From Variovorax sp. (GTDB lineage Bacteria; Pseudomonadota; Gammaproteobacteria; Burkholderiales; Burkholderiaceae_C): DNA of 64,000 nucleotides. Where the stretch lies: assembly GCA_004210915.1 (NCBI GenBank), contig SEGS01000010.1, forward strand, positions 1-64,000. The letters run 5' to 3'. Positions within the stretch are counted from its first letter, which is position 1. Each line of letters begins with the position of its first letter. This document shows, piece after piece, positions 28,654 to 39,447 of this stretch. The notes under the pieces are model-generated. The model saw only the letters and a list, made by a program, of their open reading frames with translations. It searched no databases and was not told the origin of the DNA. A program made the position numbers and the translations under genes.

Positions 28654-29864
28654 GCGCGGGCTCCCTTCGTTTCGGTGGCCAAGGGCGCCAGCGCGCTCGG
28701 CTCCACGCCTTCCGACGCCGCCAGCGCACGCTGCGCTTCGAGGCGGCCGGCGCTCGGCGCCTTGTCCTTCGACATCCACTTGCGCACCAGCCCCACGATG
28801 CCGTTGGGCAGGAACAGCGTCACGGCGATGAAGAGCGCACCGAGGAAGTACAGCCAGTACTCGGGGTAGGCGACCGTCAGCCAGCTCTTGGCGCCGTTGA
28901 CGATGAAGGCGCCGATGATCGGTCCGATCAATGTGGCGCGGCCACCGACCGCGGCCCAGATCGCGATCTCGATGGAGTTGGCTGCGCTCATCTCGCCCGG
29001 GTTGATGATGCCGACCTGCGGCACGTACAACGCGCCGGCCACGCCGCACATGATGGCCGAGATGACCCAGATCGTGAGCTTGTACGGGAGCGGGTTGTAG
29101 CCCGAGAACATGACACGTGTTTCGGCATCGCGGATGGCCTGCAGCACGCGGCCGAACTTGCTGGCAATGAGCCACTTGCTGAACAGGAAGAAGCCCAGCA
29201 GCGTGAGGCCCGTGAGCGCGAAGAGCGTCATGCGCATCTCCTGCGTGGCGATCGGAATGCCCAGGATGCGCTTGAAGTCGGTGAAGCCGTTGTTGCCGCC
29301 GAAACCCGTCTCGTTGCGGAAGAACAGCAACATCGCCGCGAAGGTCAGGGCCTGCGTGATGATCGAGAAGTACACACCCTTGATGCGCGAGCGGAAGGCG
29401 AAGAAGCCGAACACGAAGGCGATGAGGCCGGGCACCGCGACGATCAGCAGCAGCGTCATCGCGAAGCTGCCGCTGAAGGTCCAGTGCCAGGGCAACTCTT
29501 TCCAGTCGAGGAAGACCATGAAGTCGGGCAGCTCGCTCTTGTAGTTGCCGTCGGTGCCGATCTGGCGCATCAGGTACATGCCCATCATGTAGCCGCCGAG
29601 CGCGAAGAACAGGCCGTGGCCGAGCGACAGGATGCCGGTGTAGCCCCAGATCAGGTCCATCGCCAGCGCGCAGATCGCGTAGCACATGATCTTGCCGACC
29701 AGCGCGACGGCGTAGTCGCTCATGTGCAGCGGGCTGCCGGCCGGCACCACGATGTTGAGCACCGGCGCCACCGCGCAGACCACGATCAGCGCGACGAAAA
29801 AGGTGGTCCAGCCCTTGCCGCTGAGCAGCGGACCCTTGGTGGGAAGTACGACGTTGCGGCTCAT
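28650..29864 (-). CDS. urtC: Urea ABC transporter permease UrtC
   Basis: LIV-type permease (WGYTGILSLGHGLFFALGGYMMGMYLM); operon context; start at MSRNVVLPTKG. Confidence 0.91.
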   Translation of the reverse strand: MSRNVVLPTKGPLLSGKGWTTFFVALIVVCAVAPVLNIVVPAGSPLHMSDYAVALVGKIMCYAICALAMDLIWGYTGILSLGHGLFFALGGYMMGMYLMRQIGTDGNYKSELPDFMVFLDWKELPWHWTFSGSFAMTLLLIVAVPGLIAFVFGFFAFRSRIKGVYFSIITQALTFAAMLLFFRNETGFGGNNGFTDFKRILGIPIATQEMRMTLFALTGLTLLGFFLFSKWLIASKFGRVLQAIRDAETRVMFSGYNPLPYKLTIWVISAIMCGVAGALYVPQVGIINPGEMSAANSIEIAIWAAVGGRATLIGPIIGAFIVNGAKSWLTVAYPEYWLYFLGALFIAVTLFLPNGIVGLVRKWMSKDKAPSAGRLEAQRALAASEGVEPSALAPLATETKGARA

Positions 29865-31441
29865 GCTTCTGCGCTCCGGCCCTTGATCGCGAAGATGCCC
29901 TGGGGCCGCTTCTGGATGAAGATGATGATGAAGACCAGCACCGCGATCTTGGCCAGCACCGCGCCGGCCCAGCCTTCGATGAACTTGTTGAGGATGCCCA
30001 GGCCCAGCGCCGCGTACACGGTGCCTGCCAGCTGGCCGACGCCGCCCATCACGACCACCATGAAGCTGTCGACGATGTAGCTCTGGCCGAGGTCGGGGCC
30101 GACGTTGCCGATCTGGCTCAGCGCGCAGCCCGCGAGCCCCGCGATGCCCGAGCCCAGCGCGAAGGCGTAGGTGTCGATGCGCGCCGTGTTCACGCCCATG
30201 CACGAGGCGATCGGCCGGTTCTGCGTGACGCCGCGCACGAACAGGCCGAGGCGCGTCCTGCCGATCAGCCAGCCCATCGCCAGCAGCACGAGCACCGCGA
30301 ACACGATGATAAAGATGCGGTTCCAGGGCAGCGTGACGTTGCTGAGCATCGTGAAGCCCCCGCTCATCCAGCCCGGGTTCTCGACGCCGACGTTCTGCGC
30401 GCCGAAGAGCGTGCGCACCAGTTGCTGCAGCATCAGGCTGATGCCCCAGGTGGCCAGCAGCGTTTCGAGCGGCCGGCCGTAGAGGAAGCGGATCACGCCA
30501 CGCTCGAGCACCGCGCCGACCAGCGCCGACGCGAGAAACGCGACCGGGATCGCAGCGATCAGGTACCAGCCGAAGGCCACCTCGGGCAGGTAGCGCTGGA
30601 AGACGCCCTGCATCACGTAGGTCGCGTAGGCGCCGATCATCATCAGCTCGCCGTGCGCCATGTTGATCACGCCCATCAGCCCGTAGGTGATGGCCAGGCC
30701 CAGCGCGGCGAGCAGCAGCACCGAGCCGAGGCTGATGCCGCTGAAGACGGCGTTGATGCGGTCGCCCCAGACGAGCGCGCCATCGATGCTGGCGATCGAC
30801 GCGACGATGACCGCCTTGACGCTCGCATCCGTCTCATCGGCCAGCCGCTGGTTGAGCAGCAGCTTGGTATCGGGGCTCTTGCTCACGGCCAGCGCCTTGG
30901 CCGCGGCGATGCGCTTGGCCGGATCGGCGCTGCTCAGCATCGAGGCCGCGCGCACGAGTTCGAGCCGGGCCTTGATGGCGGGGTTACTTTCAGCCGCCAG
31001 CGCCTTCTCGACCGCGGGCAAGCGCGATTCGCTCGGCTCCTTCAGCAGGTTCTGCGCCGCCTCCGCGCGCACCTTCTCGTCGGCACTGGTGAGCGCCAGC
31101 ACGGCCTGCGCGGCGTCGAGGGCGCCGCGCATCAGGTTGTTGTTGACGACATCCTCGGCGTCGTCCGGCACAGCCGCTTCAGCGCCGGTGACCGGGTCGT
31201 AGCCCTTGTCGTCCTTGATCAGGAAGACCTTGTCTTCGGTGTAGCGGACGGCGTCGTCCGCCATCGCCTGGATGAAGGCCGCTGTCTTGTCGTCCGCCGT
31301 GAGCACCGCCTTGTCGAGCGCGACGATGCGCTCTTCGGTATCGCCGGAAGCGATGGCTTTGGCTTCTTCGGCAGTGAGCGCGTGACCCGGAAGGGCCACC
31401 AGCAGCAAAAGCGCCGCAAAGCAGAAATGGATGAGGCGCAT
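29861..31441 (-). CDS. urtB: Urea ABC transporter permease UrtB
   Basis: LIV-type permease with long N-terminal extracytoplasmic domain, GVINMAHGELMMIGAYATYVMQ; start at MRLIHF. Confidence 0.91.
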   Translation of the reverse strand: MRLIHFCFAALLLLVALPGHALTAEEAKAIASGDTEERIVALDKAVLTADDKTAAFIQAMADDAVRYTEDKVFLIKDDKGYDPVTGAEAAVPDDAEDVVNNNLMRGALDAAQAVLALTSADEKVRAEAAQNLLKEPSESRLPAVEKALAAESNPAIKARLELVRAASMLSSADPAKRIAAAKALAVSKSPDTKLLLNQRLADETDASVKAVIVASIASIDGALVWGDRINAVFSGISLGSVLLLAALGLAITYGLMGVINMAHGELMMIGAYATYVMQGVFQRYLPEVAFGWYLIAAIPVAFLASALVGAVLERGVIRFLYGRPLETLLATWGISLMLQQLVRTLFGAQNVGVENPGWMSGGFTMLSNVTLPWNRIFIIVFAVLVLLAMGWLIGRTRLGLFVRGVTQNRPIASCMGVNTARIDTYAFALGSGIAGLAGCALSQIGNVGPDLGQSYIVDSFMVVVMGGVGQLAGTVYAALGLGILNKFIEGWAGAVLAKIAVLVFIIIFIQKRPQGIFAIKGRSAEA

Positions 31442-31483
31442 AGGAATGGGGAGACGCGAGGGTCCGGGATCTGATTCCAGAAA

Positions 31484-31574
31484 CACCGCGGAACCGGCTC
31501 CGCCGGGCCGCTGGTGTTGCCCCCGGTAGGGGGTGGGCGCCCGGACACGAAGTGCCGGGCGACCTGGGGGCGAG
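31484..31574 (-). repeat. 91-bp dispersed intergenic repeat, copy 1
   Basis: Reverse complement is about 88% identical (80/91) to 44861-44951; contains GCAACACCAGCGGCCCGGCGGAGCCGGTTCCGCGGTG. Confidence 0.85.
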
Positions 31575-31579
31575 CTAAT

Positions 31580-32848
31580 TCACATCGACTTGCCGGCAGG
31601 CTGATCCGGCTTCTTGTCGTTGCCTTCGATGTACGGGCTCCAGGGCTTGGCCTTGACCGGTTCCTTGGTCTTCCACACCACGTTGAACTGGCCGTCGGCC
31701 TTGATCTCGCTGATGAACACGCTCTTGTGCAGGTGGTGGTTCTTCTCGTCCATCTTCGAGACGATGCCCGATGGCGCCTTGAAGGTCTGGCCGGCCATGG
31801 CGGCGATCACCTTGTCGGTGTCGGTCGACTTGGCCTTCTCGACCGCCTGCTTCCACATGTTGATGCCGATGTAGGTGGCTTCCATCGGGTCGTTGGTCAG
31901 CGGCTTGTCCTTGTGACCGGCGATGTTCTTGGCCTTGGCGTAGTCGCCCCACTTCTTGATGAACTCGGTGTTGGTCGGGTTCTTGATCGACATGAAGTAA
32001 TTCCATGCGGCCAGGTGGCCCACCAGCGGCTTGGTGTCCACGCCACGCAGCTCTTCTTCACCGACCGAGAAGGCGACGACCGGCACGTCTTTGGCCTTGA
32101 GGCCCGCGTTGCCCAGTTCCTTGTAGAAGGGCACGTTGGAGTCGCCGTTGATGGTCGACACCACGGCGGTCTTGCCACCGGCCGAGAACTTCTTGACGTC
32201 GGCGACGATGGTCTGGTAGTCGCTGTGCCCGAAAGGCGTGTACTTCTCGTCGATGTCCGAGTCTTTCACGCCCTTGCTCTTGAGGTAGGCGCGCAGGATC
32301 TTGTTGGTGGTGCGCGGGTAAACGTAGTCGGTGCCCAGCAGCACCCAGCGCTTGGCGGCGCCACCTTCCTTGCTCATCAGGTAATCGACCGCCGGAATGG
32401 CCTGCTGGTTGGGTGCGGCGCCCGTGTAGAAGACGTTCTTCGACAGCTCTTCACCCTCGTACTGCACGGGGTAGAACAGGAGGCCATTCATTTCCTCGAC
32501 CACCGGCAGCACCGACTTGCGCGACACCGAGGTCCAGCAGCCGAAGATCACCGAGACCTTGTCCTGGCCCAGCAACTGCTTGGTCTTCTCGGCGAACAGC
32601 GGCCAGTTGGAGGCCGGGTCGACGATCACGGGCTCGAGCTTCTTGCCCATCACGCCGCCCTTGGCGTTGATCTCGTCGATCGCCATCAGCACCGTGTCTT
32701 TCAACACGGTTTCGGAAATGGCCATGGTGCCCGAGAGCGAGTGCAGCACGCCGACCTTGATGGTGTCGGCAGCGAATGCGGGCGCTGCGCCGAGGGCGGC
32801 CAGCGCGACGGAGGCGGTGATCGCCTTGAGTGTGAAACGACGTTGCAT
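31580..32848 (-). CDS. urtA: Urea ABC transporter substrate-binding protein UrtA
   Basis: ADTIKVGVLHSLSGTMAISETVLKDTVLMAIDEINAKGGVMGKKLEPV. Confidence 0.93.
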   Translation of the reverse strand: MQRRFTLKAITASVALAALGAAPAFAADTIKVGVLHSLSGTMAISETVLKDTVLMAIDEINAKGGVMGKKLEPVIVDPASNWPLFAEKTKQLLGQDKVSVIFGCWTSVSRKSVLPVVEEMNGLLFYPVQYEGEELSKNVFYTGAAPNQQAIPAVDYLMSKEGGAAKRWVLLGTDYVYPRTTNKILRAYLKSKGVKDSDIDEKYTPFGHSDYQTIVADVKKFSAGGKTAVVSTINGDSNVPFYKELGNAGLKAKDVPVVAFSVGEEELRGVDTKPLVGHLAAWNYFMSIKNPTNTEFIKKWGDYAKAKNIAGHKDKPLTNDPMEATYIGINMWKQAVEKAKSTDTDKVIAAMAGQTFKAPSGIVSKMDEKNHHLHKSVFISEIKADGQFNVVWKTKEPVKAKPWSPYIEGNDKKPDQPAGKSM

Positions 32849-32968
32849 GAGCATCCTTCTCCGGTGGTTGTTTGAATCGGTCGCCAGCACGTTGCTGACG
32901 ATGGATGCAGTGTCCGGAGAAGGGATGCGCGGAGAAATACGCCGGGTGGCGTACAGGATGGAGGAGGC

Positions 32969-34030
32969 TCAAGGCGCCTTGGCCGGCGCTCTCTCGAATT
33001 GACGTGCCACGAAGGCCCAGACCAGCTTCGATGCGTCCGGCCCCGTGGCATCGCTGAAGGGCAGGCTGGCCAGGCCGCCGCTCCACGCGTGGCCCAGCCC
33101 GGCGATCTGGCACAGCGTGACGCAGGTCTGGCCCGCGCGCTTGAAGTCGGTCACGCGCATCGGGTGGCGCTGGCCACGCTGCAGCGTGCGCTCGGGGCCA
33201 GGCCTTGCGCCGGTGGCGGCGGCCCACACCTTGGCCGCGCTGACCGCGTTGCTCGGCGCCACCACGGTGTCGGCGTCGCCGTGCAGCACCAGCATCGGCG
33301 GCAACGTCGCACCGACGGCCGCAGCGCCGAGCGCCTTCCCCACGGCGGTGGCGGGCATTGCCGGCACGCGGCTGCCGCGCATCGCGCTCAGCGCGCCGGC
33401 GGTCGATTGCGCCGCACCGGGCGCGACGCCCGAGTGCATGGCGGCCGCCTTGAAATGCAGCGGATAGCGCGTTGCGAGCAAGGCCGCCATGCCAGCGCCC
33501 GCGGACAGGCCCACGACGGCCACGCGCTCCCGGTCGACGCCGTACAGGCGGATCACTTGGTCGATCGCCACGATCAGCGTGGCCGCCTCACGGTCGGCCT
33601 TGCCCGAACGCGTCTCGTACCAGTTCCAGCAGCCCTGGGCATGGTGCAAGCGGTCCTGTTCGGGGTAGAGGACGAGAAAGCGTTCGCGGGTTGCGATGCG
33701 ATTCATGCGCGTGCTGGACGCGAAGTCGCGACCGGTCTGCCCGCATCCGTGCAGCATCACGAGGAGCGGCAGTGTCTCGCCCGGTGCACGCGTGAGGCCG
33801 GCCGGCCGGTAGAGGTGGTAGCCGCGCGTGCCGCCCGCGCCGATTGCCATGCCGGTGAGCCAGTCGCCCGCGCCCGGGGGCGGCTTGCGCTGCTGCGCCA
33901 CGGCGCGGCTGACCTGCTGGGTCACCTGGCCTGCCATCCGCCGGGTGTTCTTCAGCGTGGCCCGGGTCAGCGCCTTCAGGTTGCGCTGGTAAGCACGCGT
34001 CAGCGCGGAAGAGGAGGAACGTCGGGCCAT
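32969..34030 (-). CDS. PHB depolymerase family esterase
   Basis: LVMLHGCGQTGRDFASSTRMNRIA, VGLSAGAGMAALLA. Confidence 0.87.
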   Translation of the reverse strand: MARRSSSSALTRAYQRNLKALTRATLKNTRRMAGQVTQQVSRAVAQQRKPPPGAGDWLTGMAIGAGGTRGYHLYRPAGLTRAPGETLPLLVMLHGCGQTGRDFASSTRMNRIATRERFLVLYPEQDRLHHAQGCWNWYETRSGKADREAATLIVAIDQVIRLYGVDRERVAVVGLSAGAGMAALLATRYPLHFKAAAMHSGVAPGAAQSTAGALSAMRGSRVPAMPATAVGKALGAAAVGATLPPMLVLHGDADTVVAPSNAVSAAKVWAAATGARPGPERTLQRGQRHPMRVTDFKRAGQTCVTLCQIAGLGHAWSGGLASLPFSDATGPDASKLVWAFVARQFERAPAKAP

Positions 34031-34146
34031 CGGGGCAGTCTGAACGCGAAAGCCATGCCAGCGCGTCGGCCAAGGTCGTCGAAACGACAAGATTTCACGA
34101 CCGAATGCCGCTTTGTGCCCCGCGGCGGCCAGCCGTCGGGCCTCCG

Positions 34147-35073
34147 TCAGTAACGCTCGGGCACCACCATGTCGGCCGGCACCGGTTGCCGCAGGTATTC
34201 GGGATGACGTTCGCGCGCCGGCAGCGCCACCGGCGCATGCGGCACCTCGTGATAGGGCAGTTGGTCGAGCAGGTGCGCGATGCAGTTGAGCCGCGCCTTC
34301 TTCTTGTCGACCGCCTGCACCACCCACCACGGCGCTTCGGGAATGTGCGTGCGTTCGAGCATCACTTCTTTCGCGCGGGTGTATTCCTCCCAGCGGCGGC
34401 GGCTCTCCAGGTCCATGGGGCTCAGCTTCCACTGCTTGAGCGGATCGTGGATGCGACCGAGAAAGCGCATGTGCTGCTCGTCGTCGGTGATCGAGAACCA
34501 GTATTTGATGAGCGTGATGCCCGAGCGCACCAGCATCCGCTCGAAGTCAGGCACGGTACGGAAGAACTCTTCGTACTCGTCGTCGGTGCAAAAGCCCATC
34601 ACGCGCTCGACGCCGGCGCGGTTGTACCAGCTGCGGTCAAACAGCACCATCTCACCGGCCGCTGGCAAATGCGCCACATAGCGCTGAAAGTACCACTGGG
34701 TGCGCTCGCGGTCGTTCGGTGCTGGCAGCGCGGCCACGCGGGCCACGCGCGGATTCAGCCGCTGCGTGATGCGCTTGATGACACCGCCCTTGCCCGCGGC
34801 ATCGCGGCCCTCGAACAGGATGACGACCTTCTGCTTGCTGTGCTGCACCCAGTCCTGCAGCTTGACGAGTTCACCCTGCAGCCGGAACAGCTCGGTGAAG
34901 TAGGCCTGACGCGCGGCCTTGTCGGTCGCGACAGGCGATGTGCCGTGTTCGCCATCGATGATCCGGTCTTCGATCTCCAGCTCGATCTCTTCGTCGTAGC
35001 TGTCCATCAGGTCGCGGGCGATGCGCTGCATCAGGTCGTCCTGGGCGGGGAGCGAGGAGGTCGTGAATGTCAT
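34147..35073 (-). CDS. ppk2: Polyphosphate kinase 2
   Basis: VVILFEGRDAAGKGGVIKRITQRLNPR, FDRSWYNRAGVERVMGFC. Confidence 0.93.
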   Translation of the reverse strand: MTFTTSSLPAQDDLMQRIARDLMDSYDEEIELEIEDRIIDGEHGTSPVATDKAARQAYFTELFRLQGELVKLQDWVQHSKQKVVILFEGRDAAGKGGVIKRITQRLNPRVARVAALPAPNDRERTQWYFQRYVAHLPAAGEMVLFDRSWYNRAGVERVMGFCTDDEYEEFFRTVPDFERMLVRSGITLIKYWFSITDDEQHMRFLGRIHDPLKQWKLSPMDLESRRRWEEYTRAKEVMLERTHIPEAPWWVVQAVDKKKARLNCIAHLLDQLPYHEVPHAPVALPARERHPEYLRQPVPADMVVPERY

Positions 35074-35080
35074 GGCGACG

Positions 35081-36196
35081 ATGCTGCCGCCGCGACATGA
35101 CGGCTGTGTGACGGTCGTCACGCCGTTGTCATGTGCGCGCGCCACCATCGCCGGCTTGCCTCTTGCACCCGAACTCCTTGCCGGCGCCTACGGTGGCGAT
35201 GAAGCCGGCCTGATCTGCGGCTATCTTTTCGACGCTGCCGCGGCGGAGCCGGCGTGCGCACTCGATTCGGTCGCAGCGGCTGCGTGGCTGGACGACGACC
35301 TGCGCACCGCCGCCGGATCCGGCGCTTACCTGTGGCTGCACTTCAACCTGAGTCACACACAGGCCGAGCGCTGGTTGCTGCGCCACGCGGCGCTTTCGGA
35401 CACCTTCTACGAGGCCTTGCGCGACGGCCTGCATTCAACGCGCATCGAGCGCGCCGACGACGCGCTGGTGGCGGTCATCAACGATCTGCATTTCGACTTC
35501 CGCTTCGAGCCGTCGGACATATCGACGCTGTGGATCAACGTCGGCCCGCGGCTGGTGGTCACGGCGCGCACCAAGCCGCTGCGATCGGTCGACGCCTTGC
35601 GCACGGCCGTGCGGGCGGGCGATGCGCCGCGCTCGAGCACGGAATTGCTCGAACATTTGCTGCGCACGCAGGCCGACGTGCTGGTGGCCATCGTGCGCGA
35701 CGCCACCGCGCGCATCGACGGCATCGAGGACGAGTTGCTGACCGGTCGGCTCGACCACAAGCGCGCGCGGCTCGGTGAGTTGCGCCGATTGCTCGTGCGG
35801 CTGCAGCGTCTGCTGGCGCCCGAGCCGGCCGCCCTCTTCCGGCTGCTGCAAAGTCCGCCGGGCTGGATGGCAGAGCACGACGCGCTGGCGCTGCGCGGCG
35901 CCAGCGAGGAGTTCTCGGTCGTATTGCGCGACATGCAGGCGCTGCAGGAGCGCATCAAGCTGCTGCAGGAAGAGATCGCGGCCAACGTGAACGAGGACAA
36001 CAACCGCAGCCTGTTCGTGCTGACGGTGGTGACGGTGCTGGCGCTGCCGATCAACATCCTGGCAGGCCTGTTCGGCATGAACGTCGGCGGCATTCCGCTC
36101 GCGGACCACGCGCACGGGTTCTGGATCGTGGTGGCCATCGTTGCGAGCTTCACGGCCGTGGCCGCGTGGCTCGCGTTCCGGCGCAAGAAGCGCTGA
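35081..36196 (+). CDS. CorA/ZntB-family metal ion transporter (start uncertain)
   Basis: C-terminal two TM helices with LFGMNVGGIP; CorA-like cytoplasmic domain. Confidence 0.8.
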   Translation: MLPPRHDGCVTVVTPLSCARATIAGLPLAPELLAGAYGGDEAGLICGYLFDAAAAEPACALDSVAAAAWLDDDLRTAAGSGAYLWLHFNLSHTQAERWLLRHAALSDTFYEALRDGLHSTRIERADDALVAVINDLHFDFRFEPSDISTLWINVGPRLVVTARTKPLRSVDALRTAVRAGDAPRSSTELLEHLLRTQADVLVAIVRDATARIDGIEDELLTGRLDHKRARLGELRRLLVRLQRLLAPEPAALFRLLQSPPGWMAEHDALALRGASEEFSVVLRDMQALQERIKLLQEEIAANVNEDNNRSLFVLTVVTVLALPINILAGLFGMNVGGIPLADHAHGFWIVVAIVASFTAVAAWLAFRRKKR

Positions 36197-36257
36197 AGGC
36201 CTGTCGCGCTGCGCCTCGCTGCGCGCGTCATCGCACGCCAAGAAATAGAATGACGGC

Positions 36258-37112
36258 GTGACCGCCATCCTCAACGCCGACCTGCATTGCCACTCCGTGG
36301 TCTCCGACGGCACGCTGACGCCCGAAGCACTGGCCCAACGCGCGGCCGCCAATGGCGTCGAGCTCTGGGCCCTGACCGACCACGACGAGATTGGCGGCCA
36401 GCACCGCGCGGCCGCGGCGGCGCGCGCGAACGGCATGCGCTACCTCACGGGCACCGAGATTTCCGTCACCTTCGCCAATGAAACCGTGCACATCGTGGGG
36501 CTGGGCTTCGACCCCGATGACGCCGCGATGGCGCAAGGCCTGTACGACACGCGCGGCGGCCGTGGCAAGCGTGCACAGGAGATGGCCGAAGGGCTGGCCA
36601 GGGTCGGCATCCATGGCGCCTACGAAGGCGCGTTGCGCTTCGTCGGCAACCCGGAGTTGATTTCGCGAACGCATTTCGCGCGCTTCCTCGTGGAGAGCGG
36701 TGCCTGCAAGGACACCTACGAGGTCTTTCGCAAGTACCTGACCGAAGGCAAGCCCGGCTATGTGCCGCACCGCTGGGCCAGCCTGAAGGACGCCGTGCAG
36801 TGGATCACCGCGGCCCAGGGTGTGGCGGTGATCGCGCACCCCGGGCGCTACAAGTTCACCGCGAACGAGGAGTACGCGCTCTTTGTCGAATTCCAGTCGC
36901 ACGGCGGCAAGGCGATCGAGGTCGTCACCGGCAGCCACACGCCGGCCGAGTACGTCGAGTACGCCGACAAGGCGCTGGAGTTCGGCTTCGCCGCCTCGCG
37001 TGGCAGCGACTTCCACAGCCCGGAAGAGAGCCGCTGCGATCTCGGCAAGTTGCCACCGCTGCCCGGCGCGTTGACGCCGGTGTGGGACCTGCTCGACCAT
37101 CGCATTCAGTGA
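36258..37112 (+). CDS. PHP domain phosphoesterase (3',5'-nucleoside bisphosphate phosphatase-like)
   Basis: ADLHCHSVVSDGTLTPEALAQRA...ALTDHDEIGG. Confidence 0.88.
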   Translation: MTAILNADLHCHSVVSDGTLTPEALAQRAAANGVELWALTDHDEIGGQHRAAAAARANGMRYLTGTEISVTFANETVHIVGLGFDPDDAAMAQGLYDTRGGRGKRAQEMAEGLARVGIHGAYEGALRFVGNPELISRTHFARFLVESGACKDTYEVFRKYLTEGKPGYVPHRWASLKDAVQWITAAQGVAVIAHPGRYKFTANEEYALFVEFQSHGGKAIEVVTGSHTPAEYVEYADKALEFGFAASRGSDFHSPEESRCDLGKLPPLPGALTPVWDLLDHRIQ

Positions 37113-38083
37113 CCGAGAGCGTGCGCCCCGGTGCCGACGACACGTCTGCTGCGCTCGCGAACGCACGCGCGGCCGCCAAGGCCACGCGCGATCGTGAATC
37201 GGAACGCATCCTGGCCGGCATCGGCCTCGTGCTGCTGGCCACGGCCTGCTTCGCGACGCTCGACACGGCCAGCAAGTTCTCGACGGCCAGCGTGCCGATC
37301 CTGATGGCGGTGTGGTTCCGCTATGCCTTTCAGGCCGTGGCGACGACGGCGGTGCTGCTGCCCCTGCATGGCACGCGCTTGTTGCAGACGCGGCATCCGC
37401 GTTACCACTTGCTGCGCGGCGCGTTGCTGCTGGCCTCCACCGTCCTGGCCTTTCTGAGCCTTCGCTACATGCCGCTTGCAGAGTTCACCTCGATCCTGCT
37501 GATCGCGCCGCTGGTGGTCACGCTGCTCGCGGCCACGACACTCAAGGAGCAGGTGTCGCCGTTGCGCTGGTCGCTGGTGGCCGGCGGCTTCATCGGCACG
37601 CTGGTGATCCTGCGACCCGGCGGTGCAGCCTTCAGTTGGGCGATCGTGCTGCCGCTCTGCCTGGTGCTCACCAACGCGTGGTTCCAGGTGCTGACCAGCA
37701 AGCTCGCACGGACCGAGGACCCGCTCACCATGCACTTCTACACGGGCTGGGTGGGCGCGCTGCTCTCGGCGCTGGCGCTGCCCTTCGTGTGGACCGCGTT
37801 GCCGTCGTGGCATTGGTGGGCGCTGCTGTGCCTGATCGGCTTCATGGGCACGGTGGGCCACTTCCTGCTGATCCTCGCTTACCAGCGGGCGCCGGCCTCG
37901 ACGCTCACGCCCTACATTTACGCCCAGATCGCCTTCGCGATGGTCGGCGGCTGGCTCATGTTCTCGCATGTGCCCGACCGCTTCTCGCTCATCGGCATGG
38001 CACTCATCGCCGTCTGCGGCGCGGCGGGCGCATGGCTCACCGTGCGCGAGCGCCGCGTCCCCATCGAACCCGCCGAATCCTGA
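37109..38083 (+). CDS. EamA/DMT-family transporter
   Basis: 10-TM DMT sequence; GTG start overlapping upstream TGA. Confidence 0.87.
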   Translation: MTESVRPGADDTSAALANARAAAKATRDRESERILAGIGLVLLATACFATLDTASKFSTASVPILMAVWFRYAFQAVATTAVLLPLHGTRLLQTRHPRYHLLRGALLLASTVLAFLSLRYMPLAEFTSILLIAPLVVTLLAATTLKEQVSPLRWSLVAGGFIGTLVILRPGGAAFSWAIVLPLCLVLTNAWFQVLTSKLARTEDPLTMHFYTGWVGALLSALALPFVWTALPSWHWWALLCLIGFMGTVGHFLLILAYQRAPASTLTPYIYAQIAFAMVGGWLMFSHVPDRFSLIGMALIAVCGAAGAWLTVRERRVPIEPAES

Positions 38084-38095
38084 AGGAACATACGC

Positions 38096-38731
38096 ATGGC
38101 CCAGTATTTCGAAGTCCATCCCGAAAACCCGCAGCAGCGCTTGCTCAAACAGGCGGTGGCGCTGCTCGCGCGCGGCGAGGTCGTTGCCGTGCCCACCGAT
38201 TCGAGCTACGCGCTGGCCTGCCATCTGGACGACAAGGACGCGGTCGACAAACTGCGCCGCATCCGGCAGGTCGACGACAAGCATCACCTGACGCTGCTCT
38301 GCAGGGACCTGAGCGAGCTGGCGAACTACGCACGCGTCGACAACCGGCAGTACCGGCTGCTCAAGGCCGCCACGCCGGGGCCCTACACCTTCCTGCTTGA
38401 AGCCACCAAGGAAGTGCCGCGGCGCGTGAGCCACCCCCAGCGCAAGACCATCGGCCTGCGCGTGCCCGACCACAAGGTGCTGTGCGAGCTGCTCACCCTG
38501 CATGGCGCACCGCTGCTGGCGACCACGCTGATTGCGCCGGGCGAAACCGAGGCGCTGAACGATGCCCAAAACATCCGCGAGCGTTTCGAAAAACAGATCG
38601 GCGCCGTCATCGACGCAGGCGCCTGCGCGTCGGAGCCGACCACCGTGGTCGACCTGACGCCGATGGGCGACGGCGACGAACCACTCATCGTGCGGCAAGG
38701 CCGCGGTTCGCTGGCGCTGCTGGGACTCTGA
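38096..38731 (+). CDS. L-threonylcarbamoyladenylate synthase family (Sua5/YciO/YrdC)
   Basis: VVAVPTDSSYALACHLDDKDAVDKLRRIRQVDDKHHLTLLCRDLSEL. Confidence 0.9.
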   Translation: MAQYFEVHPENPQQRLLKQAVALLARGEVVAVPTDSSYALACHLDDKDAVDKLRRIRQVDDKHHLTLLCRDLSELANYARVDNRQYRLLKAATPGPYTFLLEATKEVPRRVSHPQRKTIGLRVPDHKVLCELLTLHGAPLLATTLIAPGETEALNDAQNIRERFEKQIGAVIDAGACASEPTTVVDLTPMGDGDEPLIVRQGRGSLALLGL

Positions 38732-38760
38732 CGCGCCGGGTCGTCTGAGACAATCGACGG

Positions 38761-39432
38761 GTGGACATCTCCAACGTCATTCAAACCATCCTCATCTACG
38801 CCTTGCCGGTGATCTTCGCGATCACGGTGCATGAGGCAGCCCACGGTTACGTGGCGCGTTATCTGGGCGACAACACGGCCTACGTGATGGGACGGGTCAC
38901 GCTCAATCCGGTGAAACACATCGATCCCATTGGCACCATCCTGATGCCGCTGTTGCTGTTTTTCGCCACCTCCGGCGCGTTCCTTTTCGGCTATGCCAAG
39001 CCGGTGCCGGTCAACTTCGGGCGTTTGCGCAACCCCAAGCGCGACATGATCTGGGTGGCACTCGCCGGGCCGGCCTCCAACTTCATCATGGCCATCCTGT
39101 GGGCGCTGTTGCTGGTCGGGCTGGTCGCCAGCGGCGTGGATGAAACCTTTTTCATCAAGATGGCGCAGGGCGGTGTACTGGTCAACCTCGTGATGTGGGC
39201 CTTCAACCTGTTCCCGCTGCCGCCACTGGACGGCGGCCGTGTGCTCGCCGGCGTATTGCCACGCGGTGCGGCGCAGGACTTCCTTGCGCGCATCGAGCCC
39301 TTCGGCTTCTTCATCGTGATGGGCCTGGTGCTCCTGGGCATCGTGAGCACCTACTGGCTCCGGCCACTCATGGGCTTCGGCTACGACGCCATCAACCTCC
39401 TGATCACGCCCCTGACCGCCTTGCTGCGCTGA
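38761..39432 (+). CDS. Site-2 protease family protein (peptidase M50)
   Basis: VHEAAHGYVA (HExxH-like), NLFPLPPLDGGRV. Confidence 0.88.
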   Translation: MDISNVIQTILIYALPVIFAITVHEAAHGYVARYLGDNTAYVMGRVTLNPVKHIDPIGTILMPLLLFFATSGAFLFGYAKPVPVNFGRLRNPKRDMIWVALAGPASNFIMAILWALLLVGLVASGVDETFFIKMAQGGVLVNLVMWAFNLFPLPPLDGGRVLAGVLPRGAAQDFLARIEPFGFFIVMGLVLLGIVSTYWLRPLMGFGYDAINLLITPLTALLR

Positions 39433-39447
39433 CCCCCCGAGTTCCCC